Below are positions 62,331-64,000 of a stretch of 64,000 nucleotides of DNA, in pieces. The position numbers and the translations under genes were made by a program. Where the stretch lies: the NCBI GenBank assembly GCA_947589045.1, contig CANQBQ010000008.1:1-64000 (forward strand), written 5' to 3'. This stretch comes from an uncultured Clostridia bacterium. GTDB lineage: Bacteria; Bacillota; Clostridia; Monoglobales; Monoglobaceae. Numbering within the stretch: position 1 is the stretch's first letter; the number at the start of each line of letters is the position of its first letter. The notes beneath the pieces are model-generated. The model did no database searches. It saw nothing but the letters and a program-made list of their open reading frames with translations, and had not been told where the DNA came from.

Positions 62331-62812
62331 CTTTTAAGTCCCATTTCCTCCAAAATTTTTTCCTGAAGCGAAAACATCTCCCGCTCCTCGTCCTCGTCCA
62401 TATGGTCGTAGCCGTAAAGGTGAAGCATTGAATGGACGGTCAAAAAGCCGACCTCGCGAAGCAGCGAGTGATCGTACTCCTCCGCCTGCTCCGCCGCACG
62501 TTCGAGAGAAATCACTATATCGCCGAGCATAACCTCGCCGTTTTCGCTCTCGTCGACCGTGTCCTCAATCGCACGCCTGTCCTCGTCAAACTCTGTAAGA
62601 GGAAAAGAGAGCACGTCGGTGGCGCGGTCAATTCCGCGATGCTCGCGGTTTAACTCGCGTATATTTTCGTTGTCGGTCAGCATAACGCTGACCTCGATAT
62701 TTTCGCCGAACTCACCGACCTTCGCCGCCGCGCCGATTGCTTCCCTGATTACCGACGTAATCTCGTCCGTGACCGCCTGCTTGTCCTGTTCATTTAATAT
62801 TTCGATTGTCAT
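62327..62812 (-). CDS. ybeY: Endoribonuclease YbeY
   Basis: 161 residues, zinc-dependent RNase acting in 16S rRNA 3' maturation. Zinc motif HSMLHLYGYDH (three His) near residue 127; NREHRGIDRATDVLSFPL is the other conserved block. ATG 62812 overlaps the phoH end by 23 bp; era overlaps its own end. Part of the phoH-ybeY-era-yqzL unit. Confidence 0.96.
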   Translation of the reverse strand: MTIEILNEQDKQAVTDEITSVIREAIGAAAKVGEFGENIEVSVMLTDNENIRELNREHRGIDRATDVLSFPLTEFDEDRRAIEDTVDESENGEVMLGDIVISLERAAEQAEEYDHSLLREVGFLTVHSMLHLYGYDHMDEDEEREMFSLQEKILEEMGLKR

Positions 62813-63812
62813 ATGTGTGCCTTCCGTATCTGCCTCCTGCGCGGCGCGCCTGCACGCGTTCGCGGTCGAGAGCCTTCTTTTCGTATGCCTTTACTATCTT
62901 CTGCACGAGCGGGTGCCTTACGACGTCCCTCTCGCTCAAATGAATAAACTCCACACCCTCGATATTTTTAAGGACCGTCTCCGCGTCTTTAAGTCCCGAG
63001 GTCTTGTCCGACGGAAGGTCTATCTGAGTTATGTCGCCCGTCACAACGATGCGCGACGAAAAGCCCATTCGGGTCAGAAACATCTTCATCTGCTCGGGCG
63101 TGGTGTTCTGCGCCTCGTCCAGTATTATGAACGCGTCGTCGAGAGTGCGTCCGCGCATATACGCAAGCGGCGCGACCTCTATCTGCCCGCGCTCTATGTT
63201 CTTGTGGAACGCCTCTCCGCCGAGCATATCTCCGAGCGCGTCATAGAGCGGTCTGAGATAAGGGTCAACCTTATCCTGCATATCGCCGGGCAAAAATCCG
63301 AGCTTTTCGCCCGCCTCGACCGCGGGGCGGGTCAGAATTATCCTGTTTACGTTTTTCTTTTTAAAAGCCGCGACCGCCGCCGCGACCGCGAGATACGTCT
63401 TGCCCGTACCCGCCGGACCTATGCCGAACACGATAGGGTTTTTCTCAATCGCTTCCAGGTACTTTTTCTGTCCGACGGTTTTCGCCTTGATGGGGTTTCC
63501 GCGAGCGGTAACGCATACGCATCCCTGCCCCAGCTCCGAGAGCTCCTCCTCGCTGCCGTCCTCGCAGTGCGACATAACGTACCGCACCTCCTGCTCGGCT
63601 ATTACGGTGCCGCTCTTTGCCATACCTATGAGGTTTTGAATGGTCTTAACCGCCTTTTCGACGTTCTCCGCCTCGCCGCCTATTTTTATTTCGGAGCCGC
63701 GGTTTATAACGGCGACGTCAAACTCCTTTTCGATAAGCTTTACGTTGCTGTCAAAGCTGCCGAAAAGGTTTATCAGAAGCTCCATATTTTCAACTTCAAT
63801 ATATCGTTCCAT
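62790..63812 (-). CDS. phoH: PhoH-family ATPase
   Basis: 340 residues, ATPase of the PhoH/YlaK group linked to RNA metabolism. KH-like N-terminus, Walker A GIGPAGTGKTYLAVA (about 140), Walker B FIILDEAQNTTPEQ, and GDITQIDLP. ATG 63812 is taken since a TTG six codons earlier has no site; GGAAG precedes 63812. Upstream is the yqfD tail, as in Bacillus. Confidence 0.95.
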   Translation of the reverse strand: MERYIEVENMELLINLFGSFDSNVKLIEKEFDVAVINRGSEIKIGGEAENVEKAVKTIQNLIGMAKSGTVIAEQEVRYVMSHCEDGSEEELSELGQGCVCVTARGNPIKAKTVGQKKYLEAIEKNPIVFGIGPAGTGKTYLAVAAAVAAFKKKNVNRIILTRPAVEAGEKLGFLPGDMQDKVDPYLRPLYDALGDMLGGEAFHKNIERGQIEVAPLAYMRGRTLDDAFIILDEAQNTTPEQMKMFLTRMGFSSRIVVTGDITQIDLPSDKTSGLKDAETVLKNIEGVEFIHLSERDVVRHPLVQKIVKAYEKKALDRERVQARRAGGRYGRHTYDNRNIK

Positions 63813-63837
63813 ATAATCTTCCGTTCGCAAATATAAT

Positions 63838-64000
63838 TTAATTATTGTCAGTTACATCATACGACAACAAGTCAACTTTGTCAATCAAAACTTGCTTCGC
63901 GATGTTCTCTCTGCACTCGTATTTTACGCTTACGAGTATGTTTCCGTTTGCGAGCATAAAGTGTTCCTGCTCTGTACCGATGACCTCCGCCCCCTCGGGC
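63838..64000 (-). CDS. yqfD: Sporulation protein YqfD, C-terminal fragment (cut by window edge)
   Basis: The last 53 codons are in view: PEGAEVIGTEQEHFMLANGN ... VSVKYECRENIAKQVLIDKV and a short tail. The pattern (beta strand, VxVKYECxExIxKQ) and the position directly before phoH match YqfD, a sporulation membrane protein. The rest lies beyond position 64000. Confidence 0.75.
   Translation of the reverse strand, partial: PEGAEVIGTEQEHFMLANGNILVSVKYECRENIAKQVLIDKVDLLSYDVTDNN

Overview
The window reads as chromosome of a spore-forming Clostridia (Firmicutes). Evidence: spoVG, spmA-spmB, a yqfD tail, a SpoIIQ-like M23 peptidase, a ParB/Spo0J homologue, Firmicutes-type rpoB-rpoC, strong AGGAGG ribosome binding sites and many exact TTGACA-17-TATAAT promoters. 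Housekeeping genes are moderately GC-rich and codon-regular. AT-rich accessory patches lie at about 0.2-4.1 kb, 32.8-33.4 kb, 50.9-57 kb and 60-61.2 kb. A GH95 fucosidase, a uronate isomerase operon and a nickel-cofactor gene suggest a gut or other polysaccharide-degrading anaerobe. The genus cannot be named from the sequence alone.

Layout: (1) 0-4 kb, secreted SH3 and 'stalk'-domain proteins, a lipoprotein and a truncated stalk remnant. (2) 4.0-4.8 kb, XRE regulator plus small membrane protein. (3) 4.8-5.6 kb, dispersed-repeat cluster and tRNA-Tyr/tRNA-Thr. (4) 5.7-15.7 kb, surface-glycan cluster (Wzt-like ATPase, methyltransferase-double-GT fusion, double GT, polytopic membrane protein) ending in a sensor kinase. 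(5) 15.8-26.4 kb, minus-strand rpoC, rpoB, tmRNA, smpB, murC. (6) 26.5-28.5 kb, spoVG, M23 peptidase, parB. (7) 28.9-37.2 kb, GH95 enzyme, a probable type I toxin-antitoxin module, flavodoxin-like protein, larC, ABC exporter. (8) 37.3-44.0 kb, five-gene redox/uronate operon ending in uxaC. (9) 44.2-50.7 kb, paired chromate-transporter halves, mnmG, fhs, a RelB-like antitoxin with a frameshifted YoeB-like toxin, spmA-spmB. (10) 50.9-56.9 kb, AT-rich island: XRE and WYL regulators and an operon around a dynamin-like GTPase. (11) 57-64 kb, membrane protein, recO, a stalk/XRE insertion, yqzL-era-ybeY-phoH-yqfD.

Most notable: the WYL/dynamin-like GTPase operon (51.3-56.6 kb), a candidate defence-type locus. 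Its GTPase is split by a perfect 7-bp tandem duplication that would be restored by loss of one copy, and one of its genes was made by duplicating the 3' end of the GTPase. Next is a compact type I toxin-antitoxin candidate at 32.85-33.22 kb that standard ORF calling misses: a 22-residue hydrophobic peptide with a perfect Shine-Dalgarno sequence, a convergent antisense RNA and consensus promoters on both strands. A family of GC-rich intergenic repeats also clusters at the ends of the tRNA and tmRNA genes. It includes a 55-bp identical pair and a 73-bp element with 17-bp perfect inverted arms abutting a tRNA CCA end.
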